The notes: generated from the sequence alone by a model not told the origin. A stretch of DNA of 64,000 nucleotides from Coptis chinensis (GCA_015680905.1 CM027377.1:64005501-64069500), one strand, 5' to 3'. Numbered from the stretch's first letter, positions 33,803 to 47,339 are shown. Made by a program: numbers and translations.

Positions 33803-36561
33803 TTACGTCGGTAAAAATTGTGTCATACCTTCCAAATCAGGACACCTACACTTTGTGTGCTCCGTAGATCGACACTTGCTACATTGCTTGGTCTTTCGAG
33901 ATCCTCCTGCTTCATTACCAACTTCCACTCACGCCCACCAAACAAGCAACATTACTTTGAACCCCATGAAAATAACAAACAAGAAACATTTTCTTGCGTT
34001 TAAAAAAAGATAACGCGCAAAATTATCACTTACATCCAAGATCTCTATTTAACCCGTCATCATCCTCACTCACATCGGCAACTCCTCTGAAGACGCTTTC
34101 GACATAGTTGCGCTTTTAGCACTGGACCGTAAAACAATGCACCACAAGAAAGATATTGACGAATACAAATCAGAATCAACAAACTTTTGTAACTATTTAA
34201 TGTTAACGGACAAGTGAAATATGGCAACGGTATAAGAAACTTACCCCATCGTTTGGATGCAAAAGTGGACATGTGGGCCTTGTGTGCCCGACGATACCAC
34301 AGTGGCCACACTTTTTTTCTTGTCTCATTCGACCTTTCAATCTACTACATTTATCGCGCCTACCCCGATTTTACATGTGGTGGATCATTAACAAATGGAC
34401 GATGGGCGGTTTTAGGTGGGGTGAAAGGCATCTCTACCTCGGTGGTGCCTTTAGAAGACGGAATGCCATCCATTGTACCACTTTTACGGTGGAATATAAG
34501 GCATTTCAAAGGGAACTTGTGGATTTGCCTTGAAGCTCTAGAAAAAGATGATAACATGGATTTAAAAACTTCATCGTTTTTTTTTGTTTGAGAGGCCCAC
34601 AAACATATCTTCTTGCATTTCCTATAAGCTCTCACCGTGACGAATAATGGAAGCAGCCTGTGAAGAAAAACTTGGATCGTTATTTGGAATGACAGATTTA
34701 GCAACTCGTGTCCATCTCCTTAAAAAACAGCTCTGGGGTATTTCACGAAGGTCCTCGTGTTTGTAAACTGAAATGATATGTCTACATGGAAATCCAAATG
34801 ACTGAAATAGCCCACATGAACATCTAACATCTTGCTCTAAAAGGTTGTATTCCACACTCGTCTTTTTTTGCCTGTTCAGATGACGGCTGATGGTGTATAC
34901 ACGAATATTGTCACCCACATCACGTTTTTCTTCTTCTACGTGTACATCGATTCCTCCACAGAATCGCTTCATAAAAGCAAGAAAAGCAGCTTCAGTATAG
35001 ATGGATTCTGCCTGCTTTGCATATTCAATCAAGTGGCTACCAATGAAAGGCTTCGTCGTTGCAGTCCTTACCTCTTTTTCATGCTCTCGGTGACGGATAT
35101 TTGCAACTGCCAATTCCATTTTCCCAAATAGCTCAAACAGCCGCATCCCGGGCTTAACATGATGTCTTATAACAGAGTTAATAGACTCATGGCGTTGCGA
35201 ACGCAACCGCCAAAGAACTCACCATGAAGATAATGATTACGCCCTTTCGCCCGTTTCTTACGTACCTTCATCACCCATGTGTTATGACTAACCATTATTT
35301 TCCCACTATTCGTCTCCACCTTTCTTGAACTCACCCCGAGAACATTTCATAAACATAATAGAGTGAACTGTTTGCAAATCCGGGATTTTGACATTGGTGA
35401 TGCAATTTTTCAATACGTGCCAAGAGCACATCCGGTGTTCGAATCGGAAGAATAGATTTCAAAGCTTTACGAATCATTTGCGTCACCATCGGTAATGATC
35501 GATTTAGGGTGTTCACCACACATTGCATCAATAAATGATTTCAATACCCACTTATAAGTGTCGTCGCACTCACTTATGATCAGAGCAAAACCAAAAACTA
35601 TAGTCTGTAGGTGGTTATTGATTCCAAAGAAATACAACGATCGGCCGGTAATCGATTGCTCTCATGCGTTGAATCAAACAACAACACATCACCAAAGCTA
35701 CAAGAATCCAAAGGGAGGTGGAATCCAGCCCAAAACAATGACCAATTTGCCCACTCGCATTTAACTCATAGTTGTAATGAAATAAAGGATCTAACTTCAC
35801 CTTGTCCTCTAAGTTGGCAAGCGGTGTGTTGGCATCGCCATCAATCTGGCGACTTCTCCTCTCTTTTCCCATTTTGTTATACAAGTCTTTTTCGTAAAAC
35901 CAACATTAAGGAAACCTCCAAACTATATGTGCATAGTGACCCATCACTTGGCATTTCTGAACACCGACATCATTTAGGCGGGTAGCAAATTCAACGCTTC
36001 TCGACTCACATTTCTATGTGACCAGAAGAAACATTGAACTTCGGATACCGCATACAAGTGGATGTGTGTGTTCCCCAATAAACTCTTTCCAAAGTCAAAA
36101 CTTTGCTTGAAATCAAAACAACAACAATGCGGGCTTTACAATTGAACCTAGTGTGGCTGCGGGTGTTCTTTTAGGTGTCATCGATTGGAGTTTATCGCAT
36201 GTTGTTGACCTTGGGATGAACACACAAATCTCCGCTTAATAGCAACTCCATTTGGATGAATTCTATAAACATCCCATTTAACAACTGGAAGCAATTGATT
36301 TGGCATACTCATTATAAATAGTGTAGGCCTCGTCAGAGGTCTTGAACCTAAGATAGATAAAAATGTTGCTTTGTCTTCTATATAAGCCCTATATGTATCA
36401 GACTCTTCAGCATCGCTATCACTACTGTCAATATTTTCATTCTCCATCAGGGAAACAGTTGATTCCACATCTAGAGAATCACTTTCATCATACCCAAAAC
36501 TTTCTAAACATAGACTTCTAAGAAACTCTTCGTCATCATCGAGCCTTATTCGATTCGTCAT
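33803..36561 (-). pseudogene. FAR1-related gene with MULE, SWIM and two CCHC knuckles
   Basis: The most complete FRS gene here. Order: acidic N-terminus from an ATG at 36,559-36,561; FAR1 DNA-binding region (about 36,040-36,260, with GTHTHPLVC); linker VGFTKKDLYNKM (about 35,870); MULE domain with DPLFHYNYEL, FGDVLLFD and IITDGD (35,330-35,850); SWIM finger VRCSCGLFQSFGFPCRHI in an open 194-residue frame (34,622-35,206); zinc knuckle KKCGHCGIVGH (about 34,260-34,300), then a GT donor at 34,243-34,244; a second knuckle KQCSKCRSTEH ending at TAA 33,803-33,805. Frame changes occur near 36,160, 35,780 and 35,400, so as written it is broken, but the motifs are well kept. It could be a domesticated transcription-factor gene with errors or a young transposase. 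Confidence 0.7.
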
Positions 36562-37201
36562 AGGAGCGCCTACCTAAATAAAGAAAACTTTTTTTTAGTA
36601 CAAACGACCTAAATATGAAAAATTCTAATGTACCTTAAAGAGAAGAGGAAAGATTAAATCGACTTTGATGATTGGATGATAAACTAACCTCAATGTTGAG
36701 CGTATTCAAGCCGTGTAGTATTGTTGGTTCTTTGTCACTCCTTTTTGCTCTACTTTCTTGCTGTAAACTTTAGAGAGTGAAAGAAGTAAATGATTGACCA
36801 TGAATTTAAGAAGAGGTGAAAGGGGTGAGAAGATTTGGACGCGCAATCTAATTGAGAAGAATAAAAAGTACGATAAATTGGGGATGAATGAAAATATGTG
36901 AAATGCCAACGCTACCCTTAGGTGGGCACTTCGGCTACCGGTTACGGGTTGGAAAATATGTGGTCAGGAATTGTGCGTAGCCATACATCACGCGCACTGA
37001 AGACATGCTCAAATAAAAATCAACCGAGTCTTAACGATCAAGAAAAAAATAAGAAAAAAAAAAGAAAGTTAGCCCAACAATCCGAACTATGTACTAGTCA
37101 AGTCAAACGGGTGAGCCAACTTTGTAGAAGAATCAGGAAGCTACTAGACCCAACCCAAGTCCGCGTAGGAGTCGAGTCGGTCACCAAAATTCCAAATTGT
37201 A
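36562..37201. other. Intergenic region between FRS gene and polyubiquitin gene
   Basis: Shared upstream region of two divergently placed genes. There is an A-rich stretch at 37,045-37,065. Open frames here have no family resemblance and are taken as chance. It must hold the distal promoter of the polyubiquitin gene. Confidence 0.5.
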
Positions 37202-37217
37202 CGTCAACACCGACGTC
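37202..37217 (-). promoter_or_regulatory. as-1/ocs-like TGACG doublet
   Basis: On the minus strand two TGACG motifs are separated by seven bases (TGACGTCGGTGTTGACG), the spacing known for as-1 elements bound by TGA-class bZIP factors. It lies just upstream of the TATA box. Binding is inferred from the motif only. Confidence 0.5.
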
Positions 37218-37236
37218 ACAACTCACAGAACTCGCC

Positions 37237-37244
37237 TATAAATA
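37237..37244 (+). promoter_or_regulatory. TATA box of the polyubiquitin gene
   Basis: TATAAATA lies about 100 bp upstream of a candidate leader-intron donor and 245 bp upstream of the ATG. Transcription would start near 37,268-37,275. Confidence 0.7.
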
Positions 37245-37341
37245 CAGAGTCCATTCTCATACCGTCATTATTATTTTCAAGAAACTCTTTTAGCAATCAC
37301 AAAAACATAAAAAGATAAAATACCTCTTCTTATCTCTCAAG

Positions 37342-38405
<1,064 letters not shown>

Positions 38406-38539
38406 TGGGCCAATTTGATCTCGCTTGTTTCTTCTGAAAACATTTTACTTTTGCCTTTACTCACTTGGTACTTTCCTTTAAACATGTATGGCCTTTTTTC
38501 TTCATTAAGAACCTTCCAAAGTTTTCTTGATGATTCATA

Positions 38540-38545
38540 AATAAA
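38540..38545 (+). terminator. Candidate poly(A) signal of the polyubiquitin gene
   Basis: AATAAA lies 135 bp after the stop codon in T-rich 3' untranslated DNA. Confidence 0.5.
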
Positions 38546-38674
38546 TGTACCGCGAAGGCTTTCAATTTAGCGGTGTTAGTGTGGCTGGATTTTGAATCTA
38601 ATCAATTTAGCTGTGATTGTTCTCCATCTACAGTCCCTTTAATGTACACAAAAATATGAAATTTTTGTTCGTTG

Positions 38675-39370
38675 TGTTAGGAATATACAACTTAATTGTA
38701 CTTACTCTTTACCAATTACCAAACTATACAAACTTTTTTGTCTTGTAAGTGTGTTTGTCTTTAATTAAATCCGAGCTTAGTGTAGATATACACTATGTCC
38801 TTAAGACAGATTTTTTCCCCTCACGGTGCTTGAAGGTTGATGGGAAACTATCTTCCAAGATAGACGGATTTCTTTCTATAGAAAGCCAAGACTTCAATTC
38901 TATAGACTTCGGTAACACAACATAGTATTTGACTAAGAAAGAGGGAGAAGAGAAAGATCGAACTTCTGTGTGATCGGTGTATTTTTCTCCAAATTCATCC
39001 ACTATTTATAGGTGAGTGGTGCCTTTTGAAACAACACGGTGACTCTTAGGAAAAAGTAAGCAACTCTTTGAAAAAGTCACATGTTTCAAAAAAGGACACA
39101 CCATTTTAAGATATAAGATCGTTTTGAACCGGCCTATTTGAAAAGGTTACACCTTTTCAAGATGATGCATTTGTTTCAAACCGGTGCACATTCGAAAAGG
39201 TCGCACTTTTCGCATAATGTTGTTTCAAACAAATGCATCATTTTGAAAAGGTTTTCTCACATTACGCATCTTGTTTTGAAAAAACCCATTTCATCTTAAT
39301 TGGGGTAACTTGGGAGACAAACTACTTTCATTCATATTTAAATGGATTTGAGCAAATCATTTTTCTAACA
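38675..39370 (-). repeat. 3' LTR of the copia element
   Basis: 696 bp, from TGTTAGGAATATAC to TTTTTCTAACA in plus orientation. It includes a run of related AAAAGGT/TTTCAAA motifs (about 39,030-39,260). The polypurine tract beside 39,371 identifies this as the 3' LTR for minus-strand orientation. Confidence 0.9.
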
Positions 39371-39929
39371 ATCCCCCACATGAATGAAAATTTGGCTTCT
39401 TCTATCATAAACATCGGATTTACGTTCTTTTACAAATGAAAAGATACCGTCGATCGTCAATAGCATGGGAGGCCTTGAACTTGCCTTAGTGAAAGGCGAT
39501 CGGATTTAATTGGACGATCGGTAGACTTCAATTAATGTCCTGAACTGTCCACCGTTTGTATAAACCTAGACAATCATCTTTCACGCCAGCATCGCCTCGA
39601 ATCTTGTTGGTTCTCACGTTTGTGTTCATTTTGGCCTTGAACACTTCTTGGTTTCGAGATAGTGCTTTTGAGACATTTGTCTTTAAAATTCTCATAGAAG
39701 CGGCCCCACTTCGCACTAACATAGGTGATTTCTATAAAGAGTATCCCGCAATACTCCACTTGGATAACATAACTTTCAAGATATAGTAAATCATTAAAAG
39801 CTTGACTTATCACGGTTCTCATGGCGGATATGCACCGCCTTTATATAGGAATGGGTTAGAGTATAATATTACTCCCGAGTGCTAACCGAGTCACAAACAT
39901 AATTCAGTTGGCCCATTGAACCTAGATCT

Positions 39930-41165
39930 TGGGATCTCCAAATAACTAGGTTGGTTTTCCATTATGATGACTCTTGGTTGATTATCTCAAAAGCTTTTAA
40001 GCCCATTCCCCTTGATAATCTTTCTACTTTTGTCTTGTTAAACCTTTTGTAAAGCGGATCCAATGTTATCTTTGACCTTACATAGTCGATTGAGATAACT
40101 CCATTTGAGAACAATTGTCTAGCGGTATTATGTCTACGGCGTATATGTCAAGACTTCCCGTTATACATGCTACTCACGCGGCTCTACCTTTAGCAGATTT
40201 TTGTCCACGATACATATACCATTTCGGGCGTTTAGTTTAGCCGGTTTGGAATATCCTCTAAGAAATTTTGAAGCCACTCGCTTCTTCTCAAATTTTGTCA
40301 ATGCTATGAATTCTCGATTCCATAGTGGACCTCGCTATGCACGTTTGTTTTGAGGATTTCCAAGAAACCATTTTGCGACGTCAAGTGTAAAGACATATCC
40401 ACTTGTGGACTTTGAGTCTTTAGTGTTAGATATCAATTAGCATCGCAGAGCATACCATACGGAGCAATTTGGATATCTTGTATAGTGCAAACCAAAATTC
40501 TGAAAGTATACTTTAAGTATCCCAAAACTCTCAATATGGCGATCCAATGATCTCTCGCCGGGATTACTCAGATATCGACTTAGCTTGCTCACGAGTATGC
40601 TATGTCGGGGCCTTTGTACAGTTCATGACATACATTAAACTACCAAGTATACAAGAGTATTCTAGTTGAGATATGCTATCTCGGTATTTTTGGCTAAATG
40701 AAGATTTCGTCACTTGGTGACCTTTTTGTGTGATGTTATATTTCTTGAACTTGTCAAGAATCGCCTCAATGTAATGAGATTGTGATAGAACAAGTCCATC
40801 CTCCATCCTAGAGATCTTAATTCCTAGGATAACATCAGCGACACCTAAATCTTTCATGTCAAACTTACTAGACAACATTTGTTTGGTAGATTTTATGACA
40901 TCCATATTACTACCCAAAATTAGCATATCGTCTACATAGAGACAAACAATGACACATCCCTTTTGAGTGCTTTTGACATAGACACACTTGTCCACTCGTT
41001 TATTTTGAAACCGTTTGACAACATTGCATTGTCAAATTTCTCATGCCATTGTTTAGGTGCTAGCTTTAATCCATATAAAGATTTAACAAGCTTGCAAACT
41101 TTCCTTTCTTGTCCAGGAGCAATAAGTATAGCCAAAATTAATTCAACCAAATTAATACAAGGCAA
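39930..41165 (-). pseudogene. Copia reverse transcriptase-RNase H remnant
   Basis: Starts inside RT with [17 protein letters not shown] (about 41,050-41,100), continues with the catalytic [10 protein letters not shown] (40,600-40,995), then SQLEYSCILGSLMYVMNCT. RNase H and tail motifs follow in broken frames (about 39,940-40,560), including a stretch like the YSVSKLSRY and STSGYVFTL blocks. It would copy the element RNA into DNA in particles, but frame changes near 40,985 and 40,600 and the missing N-terminal half make it inactive. Confidence 0.85.
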
Positions 41166-41183
41166 TAGAAATCTGTCTTAAGT

Positions 41184-41886
41184 TGTTAGGAATATACAAC
41201 TTAATTGTACTTACTCTTTACCAATTACCAAACTATACAAACCTTTTGTCTTGTAAGTGTCTTGTACTTCTTAATTAAATCCGAGCCTAGTGTAGATACA
41301 CTATGTCCTTAAGACAGATTTTCCCCCCTCACGGTGCTTGAAGGTTGATGGGAAACTATCTCCCAAGATAGAACGGATTTCCTTCTATAGAAAGCTAGCA
41401 CTTCAATTCTATAGACTCAGCGAACACAACATAGTATTTGACTAAGAACAGAGGGAGAAGAGAAAGATCAGAACTCTGTGTGATCTGGTGTATTTTTTCT
41501 CTCCAAATTCATCCACTATTTATAGGTGAGTGGTGCCTTTTGAAACAACACAGTGACTCTTGGGAAAAAGTAAGCAACTCTTTGAAAAGTCACATGTTTC
41601 GAAAGGACACACCATTTCGGCATATAGCATCTTTTTGAACCGATTGCCTATTTCGAAAGGTTACACCTTTTCGGCATGATGCACTGTTTCAAACCAGTGC
41701 ACATTTCGAAAGGTCGCACCTTTTCGGCATAATACACTGTTTCAAACAAATGCATCATTTTGAAAAGGTTTTTCTCACATTACGTACTGTTTCAAGAAAA
41801 AACCCATTTCATCTTAAGTGGGGTAACTTGGGAGACAAACTACTCATTCATATTTAAATGGATTTGAGCAAATCATTTTTCTAACA
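41184..41886 (-). repeat. 5' LTR of the copia element
   Basis: 703 bp, highly similar to the other LTR along its length, with small indels. The base next to it at 41,183 is not a primer-binding site, showing that the deletion starts exactly at or near the LTR edge. Confidence 0.9.
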
Positions 41887-43225
41887 CGTTTAATCTAGAA
41901 TTCTAGATCCAGTCTTTCAAAGAACACCGATATTATTCATTACCAGAGTTTGACCTTGTCAAGCGTCAATATCCAAGGAATAAGGGCTAGCTAGACAGAC
42001 TAATATTATCATCAGAGTTTGACATTCAGAAGTAAGGGCTTGGCTAGACAGACAAAAAAAGTATGGGTTAACCCTTAAATGGGTTACTTAGGACAACATA
42101 ACCCGATGAATATTGCATGAATGATTTATTCCATTACCGGATGTGGCCCCATTTGCTGATTGTATGAAATACTCCTAATACCCTTCAAGGTATTAGTGTT
42201 TTGGTTTTATAAAAAATGATATATCATTATACGAATTTACATATATACTCTTGAACATCTCTCACCTTCTTGTCTCATCTCTTCCTAACTAGTACATAAG
42301 AAGTTATGTTTTCTCTCCTATTCCTACCCAAACAGGACATCTCTTCTTCTCTCTCAACAACTTAGTACACAATCACCAACGAAAACTCCCTTTGTTTCCC
42401 CCAAATTCCTTTCCCTTTCTTTTCTCCTACCATATTGATCAAATTGTATTGAAAATGTTTGAGAACTTCCCTATTGTTTTATATCTTAGTTTTGTTGTTG
42501 TGAAATGGAGTTCTTGTATAGAAAATGTATGACAGGACCTGCTTTTTCATTTTAATCAAAGATACGATTTTGTTAATCCCATTATAAGTATATGGTATAA
42601 CAAGGTAGTTTTTATCAGTACAAAAATATACCTGTAAAAAAGAAAGATGTGAATGCGATGGTATAACATGGTAGTTCTAGTTTTTATATGTTGCACAAAT
42701 GTATATCTGGGTAAGAACAAATATGTGTATGCCCAAAACTCAATATCGAAAGAGAGAAGTCAAAGCATGTAGTGGAGTATGATCTTGCCCATATATAAAG
42801 TTGCACAAATGTATATCTGGGTAAGAACAAATATGTGTATGCCCAAAACTCAATATCGAAAGAGAGAAGTCAAAACATGTAGTGGAGTATGATCTTGCCC
42901 ATATATAAAGTACCAATATACAAACAAATCTAAGAAGCACCACGTGAGCAGCTTCAATAATTAGTACTAGAATGCTATGATGTTGTTTAGAAAATGGTAA
43001 TATGAGCAGAGGCATCATAGATTACTTTATTTCCAAAGAAGGTTTATAATGTCTCAATGGTATTGTATGTTGTTTTAGTCTGGAAAATAGATCACGTGGG
43101 AAAGAAAGATCTATATAAACCTTCAATTCATGGCATACTCCAATTGACGGCATGCTGTCTTTGTTTAGGTGATGTTAGTAGTGTAGGCAAAAGTACTTAA
43201 GTAAGAATGATTAATCTTAATTAAA
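41887..43225. other. Intergenic region with a 110-bp tandem duplication
   Basis: No gene supported. A 110-bp unit beginning TTGCACAAATGTATATCTGG occurs twice in a row at 42,691-42,800 and 42,801-42,910 with one visible base difference. Confidence 0.6.
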
Positions 43226-43229
43226 GCAA

Positions 43230-43790
43230 TTAAAAACAAAATCCAATAGCACGTAGTTTAGTTTGTCCATCCAGGGACTTAAGCACTGCATTTTTTTGTT
43301 TTTTCACGGTTAACCCCAATTCTACCATTTCGTTCAACCCGGCAAGCAGGTCAAGCCACAGGCAAGCAAGTCTTTGGCCACCGTATTTCTGATCATGGCC
43401 CCAGCTTGGGTGAAATTGAGACGTTGATTTCGCAGTAGTTGATCTGCAATAGCCAGTACGAAGACCCCACAATTGTAAGAATCTGTCTGCTTTACACAGT
43501 TGGTGTATTTGATACTCCATTTTTTCTGGAGTTTCGATTGTGGTATACAGCCTTTATCGAGCATTAAGAGGGCATATTGAAGTAGGGTGCCGAGCTTTTC
43601 GAGGCGGGTTTAGGGTCGGCGATAGGCTCCGCCAGTGAATCATATATCCAACAAGTCCAAGTAGGGAAGTTGAAGACCACCAGTATCCAATGCATGTTTG
43701 AGATATTGAAGGCCATCATCATGCCCTTAGATCTGATGACGTATGGGATGCGGGTGTTTTGTTAGAGCATATCTCTGAAGGTCATCTTTT
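43230..43790 (-). pseudogene. ULP1-type cysteine protease remnant (copy Z)
   Basis: The minus strand keeps the catalytic set of the C48 (ULP1/SENP) family. MHWILVVFNF gives the His-Trp at about 43,687-43,695, IYDSLAEP gives the Asp, and QTDSYNCGVFVL gives the Cys codon at 43,469-43,471. Such enzymes remove SUMO or similar proteins; many plant MULEs and other elements carry them. It is a diverged paralogue of copies X and Y. A frame change near 43,590 separates the His/Asp block from the Cys block. Its 5' part beyond 43,800 is not recognisable. Confidence 0.7.
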
Positions 43791-44925
43791 GGTTTGATGA
43801 AAGGTTGGAAGCAAGGGCAGAAATCTTTTGTTCCATAGTCAGGCTCGGATCGGTAAGGCTCACTTCAACAGTTGTAAACAATGACTCCCAGCTGACGTGT
43901 ATCAGTTGAAACAAAAGTTATTTGCACGATCTCAGAAAGCCTAGAAAAGTACGAGAAAAGAAGTGGGTTTCGGTCAAATAACCGGGATCAGTGTATCGGG
44001 GATGACAATGTAGGACTGCGACAAATCACATTTTCTGAGTACATCATCAGAGTTGGCAAGTCTATTATGGGCCCTGTCAAAAAGTGCCATGTAGAGCGAA
44101 ATGACCTTGGCGACAAAAAGAAATAACAAATTTATCAATAGGACGAAACGAGTTCCGAATTAAGTTGGGTAAATTCAAAGCAGCAGTTGGCATACCTCAT
44201 CATTTAGCCACTGATTAGGGCTAAGCAAGTGGTATGTGCTCATTCTTAAGTTCAAACCCCGACCATAAAACCTGAGCTTTACAGAGTTAGAAACACCGGA
44301 CTTTAATAGGTCGCGTTCATGGTACCACCTGTAGGAACCGTTATTTCATAATGTAAATTTCTACAAACCGTGAAAACCATGCGCAGCGGAATTAATGGGT
44401 TCTCACGATTTTGGATAGAAAATCAGACTTGTAGATCAGCTGTGATAACTCTGAGAATCCAGAATCAGCAACCTCTTGATCTTCTGTTGTATTTCTATGC
44501 ACAGAGTGGACGTTGTGTGGGCAACGATCTTCCAACCTCTTCTTTCTCACTTGGCCTCTCTCTCTCTCTCTCATAACCTTATAACCGAATTGGATCTGTT
44601 TTTACTTAAGTGATGTCTAAGAAGAAAACGGCCAGAGAAAGAGGTTTCTTTTTATAGGCTACAACAGGGACCATAAGGAGAAATTATACTTTATAAGGTT
44701 GTAAACGATTACTTATACTTTATAAGGTACTGATGATATGATCTTCTATGTGTCACCATACACCATATCATCTACAACATAAAGTATTAGACACATGTAT
44801 ATAACTAATAACATATATAATATGCATAACATTTGCCCATATAATTCTCATTCAAAATATAAATTAAGAATTAGAGTTATTACAAAAGTAATGCTTTTAG
44901 TATATAACCCTATCACCACCAATAC
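43791..44925. other. Intergenic, nothing firmly recognised
   Basis: Possible decayed upstream exons of copy Z lie at 43,800-44,200. 44,330-44,580 has a TC microsatellite end (44,551-44,572). 44,640-44,930 is AT-rich with two CTTATACTTTATAAGGT repeats. No gene supported. Confidence 0.35.
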
Positions 44926-44927
44926 AA

Positions 44928-47290
44928 CTATGCAAGGTATTTTGGATCAATGCAAAATGCGGGCTCCAAAGGCATATTTCTCCTGGTAACAATGGAGGAA
45001 TTCCTCTTTATTAATGGGCCACCCACAATCATATGTTCTAGAAGCTTCTGATTACGTAATTCGGCAGCTTGCTTCTCCAGATCACTGAATTTATTCCACC
45101 GATTCAACTGAGCAACTCCCATAGCAGCGTGACTAGAACTCCCAGAGCAACTCACAGTACCACGATCAACAAATTCTTCCTGACCCAGAACTTTCCCATC
45201 AGTAACCTAAGAAAAAAATCAAAATCGTATTAAATATTGTAAGTATCTTGTCTCGACAGGGGAACATAAAGTGTTACGATAATAACAATATGATATGTGA
45301 CACTTTAATATATTTTGAAGATCTCCCCACAGTCATTACCAATGGAGTTTTAATCCCACAAGCCACCTGCGAAAATTATGGTTAGAAGTCAGAAGAGAAC
45401 CCCAAAATTTCTTAGAACTGCCACATAATGTACTACATAGTGTTTGGTACATATTTAAATAACCACGTCAGCCTGTTCCACCTTTGTAGCAGCAGTTGGT
45501 CCAATTTGGACTTCAGATATTTGACCCTTCACATCAAGAGTTTTTTCAACATCATTTTTAAAACCTAAACCACTGACATCAGCAATTTTATCTCCCGCAT
45601 CAAAGTCCAAACCTCGACCACCTTGGCGCCGACAATACTTTTCCTTAGTAACCCCACACTCTAACAAGTCCTTTGATATTCTTTTCCTAATATATGTTCT
45701 CCTTTTCGATGCAAAGACAGGAGGCAAATTTTAGAGTAGGCAGTCTGCAAAGGCAAGGGTGAACGCGCCACAGCTGTTGTCGTCATCCTGTTTGGCGCAT
45801 TTTGCAAACTCCAGGTTCCACTAACTACCTAATTTGGCCATGTCTATACATCCACTATCCAGGCTCAGAAGTGTGTAAGGAAGCACTGTCAACAACTTGG
45901 TTAAACGTGGTGTTGGGTCAAGAACCCAGTTGGCACCATCCTTCGGCTTCTCTAATGAGTCGTAGATTTGAACACCCCACGTGACAAAGTTAACGACAAT
46001 GAGGATCCAATGCACTCCTTCAACATTCACCGTTATCATCAACCCACGGCAGTTTCTCAAGTCTGGCCCCGAATTGTCAAGCCGAACCAGTCCGATGATA
46101 CGAGTCTTTAAATTACCTACAATTTGCAGTCTTGCTGCATAAAGCTTATTTTCTATGGGCATTTGCTTGTCTTCTAAAATAATGGCCAATCTGTTGTACA
46201 AATCACACAAATAATGTTGTCATTACAATAATAAAATTAAATAAATCATTATAATAAACAAATAAATCATTATAGAATAAATGACTAGAAACATGTGTGA
46301 AATTACCGAGAACCACGACTCGACAACTATGATGTACAAATTTTCCATTCCATCGGGGTGTGCTACGGCAGTGTACCATTGACTCAGTAAGTACATGTAG
46401 GAGTCTAGTACCTAGAACCCAAAAAACAAGAATAAATAATCAACAAGTATATGCACAGGAAGTACTTTTAATAGACAGAGACATACCATATCATTAAGCC
46501 ATCCTCCCCCACACAGTCCATAAAAGCTGCTGATGTCAATTTGAAACTCACTAGCTCCCGTACCGTCTAACAATTTCAAAGTGATTGGTTTCATCATTGC
46601 CGTGCTTATCCCAATAATATGGCACTTGTACATACGAGGTATGCAATTCTGTCAGGTCATCTCCAATACTTTTCTGACTAGCAACACCAGGAGCTCTTTT
46701 TAGCAATCCCACTCCCTTATTGAAAACACCAAAAATCAGGTCATGGCAAATGTCAGCCACTTCCACCTCGAGTTGACTCCTCTTGTTTTCTAGGAAAATT
46801 TGTTGCTGCGACCTCCGTGCCATATCATCCTGCAGCACAGAAGCAGGGACAGAATTTTGTCCATCTTCTTCGTCATCAACCATGATGCAATCTTCCTCCA
46901 TATTCTCTAACAACAACAAATTCTCAGAAAGTCCAATACCACGATCATCCACAACTGATGTCTCAGAAGAATCCTGTGCCAAAAATGGAAGAAGTCAAAA
47001 AGTATATATGATGTCTCACAGTAGGGACATAATGTCCCACTAAAATAGCAACCTTTCCATCCACATTTAGATGATAACTTAGAGTAATTTGGGAGTTATG
47101 TAAAAAAAGAATAATGTACCTTGACTGTAGTTTCCCCTTCTAAAGGAGCAGTTGGAGATTTTAGAATTTCAGAAATAGTGTTCCCACGAACACATTTTTG
47201 TTCAGAATCAGCACCTTCCATACCATCAACACGACCATCCTGAACACTTACAGCAGGCATAATGCATCTTTCTTCTAAATTCATTTGTGT
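44928..47290 (-). pseudogene. ULP1-type protease gene, copy X (5' exons missing)
   Basis: Exons with clear splice sites on the minus strand: about 47,285-47,120; 46,973-46,487 (ends GGWLNDM before GTATGT); 46,411-46,307 (DSYMYLLSQWY); 46,190-45,455; about 45,372-45,300; and 45,207-44,928. The protease domain has VHWILIVVNF, IYDSLEKP and QDDDNSCGAF, with Cys at 45,770-45,772. Lesions: a 4-base gain near 46,552 that shifts frame, a TAG at 45,821-45,823 where copy Y has CAG, and a TAA after FADCLL. It is inverted relative to copy Y and lacks the exons that Y has upstream of 49,300, so it arose as a partial inverted duplicate. It may derive from a MULE of the Kaonashi kind; no transposase is seen. 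Confidence 0.75.
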
Positions 47291-47339
47291 TAAACATATT
47301 TTCATGCTTGTTTTAATACTTTTATGCTTTATTGTGACA

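Larger units (their letters stand above)
38675..41886 (-). mobile_element. Internally deleted Ty1/copia retrotransposon
   Basis: Two direct LTRs bound by TGTTAG and CTAACA enclose 1.8 kb that codes on the minus strand for reverse transcriptase and RNase H only. Flanking pentamers are CGTTG (38,670-38,674) and CGTTT (41,887-41,891), a target-site duplication with one mismatch. Gag, protease, integrase and the primer-binding site are gone, because the 5' LTR at 41,184 adjoins mid-RT sequence directly. A polypurine tract ATGTGGGGGAT (minus strand) adjoins the other LTR at 39,371. Confidence 0.9.

Noticed and set aside
36922..37293. 123-codon frame upstream of polyubiquitin
   Set aside because: It runs through the TATA box and as-1-like motif; more likely promoter DNA.
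44551..44572. TC/GA microsatellite as a regulatory GAGA site
   Set aside because: There are several such runs in the window, in non-promoter positions.
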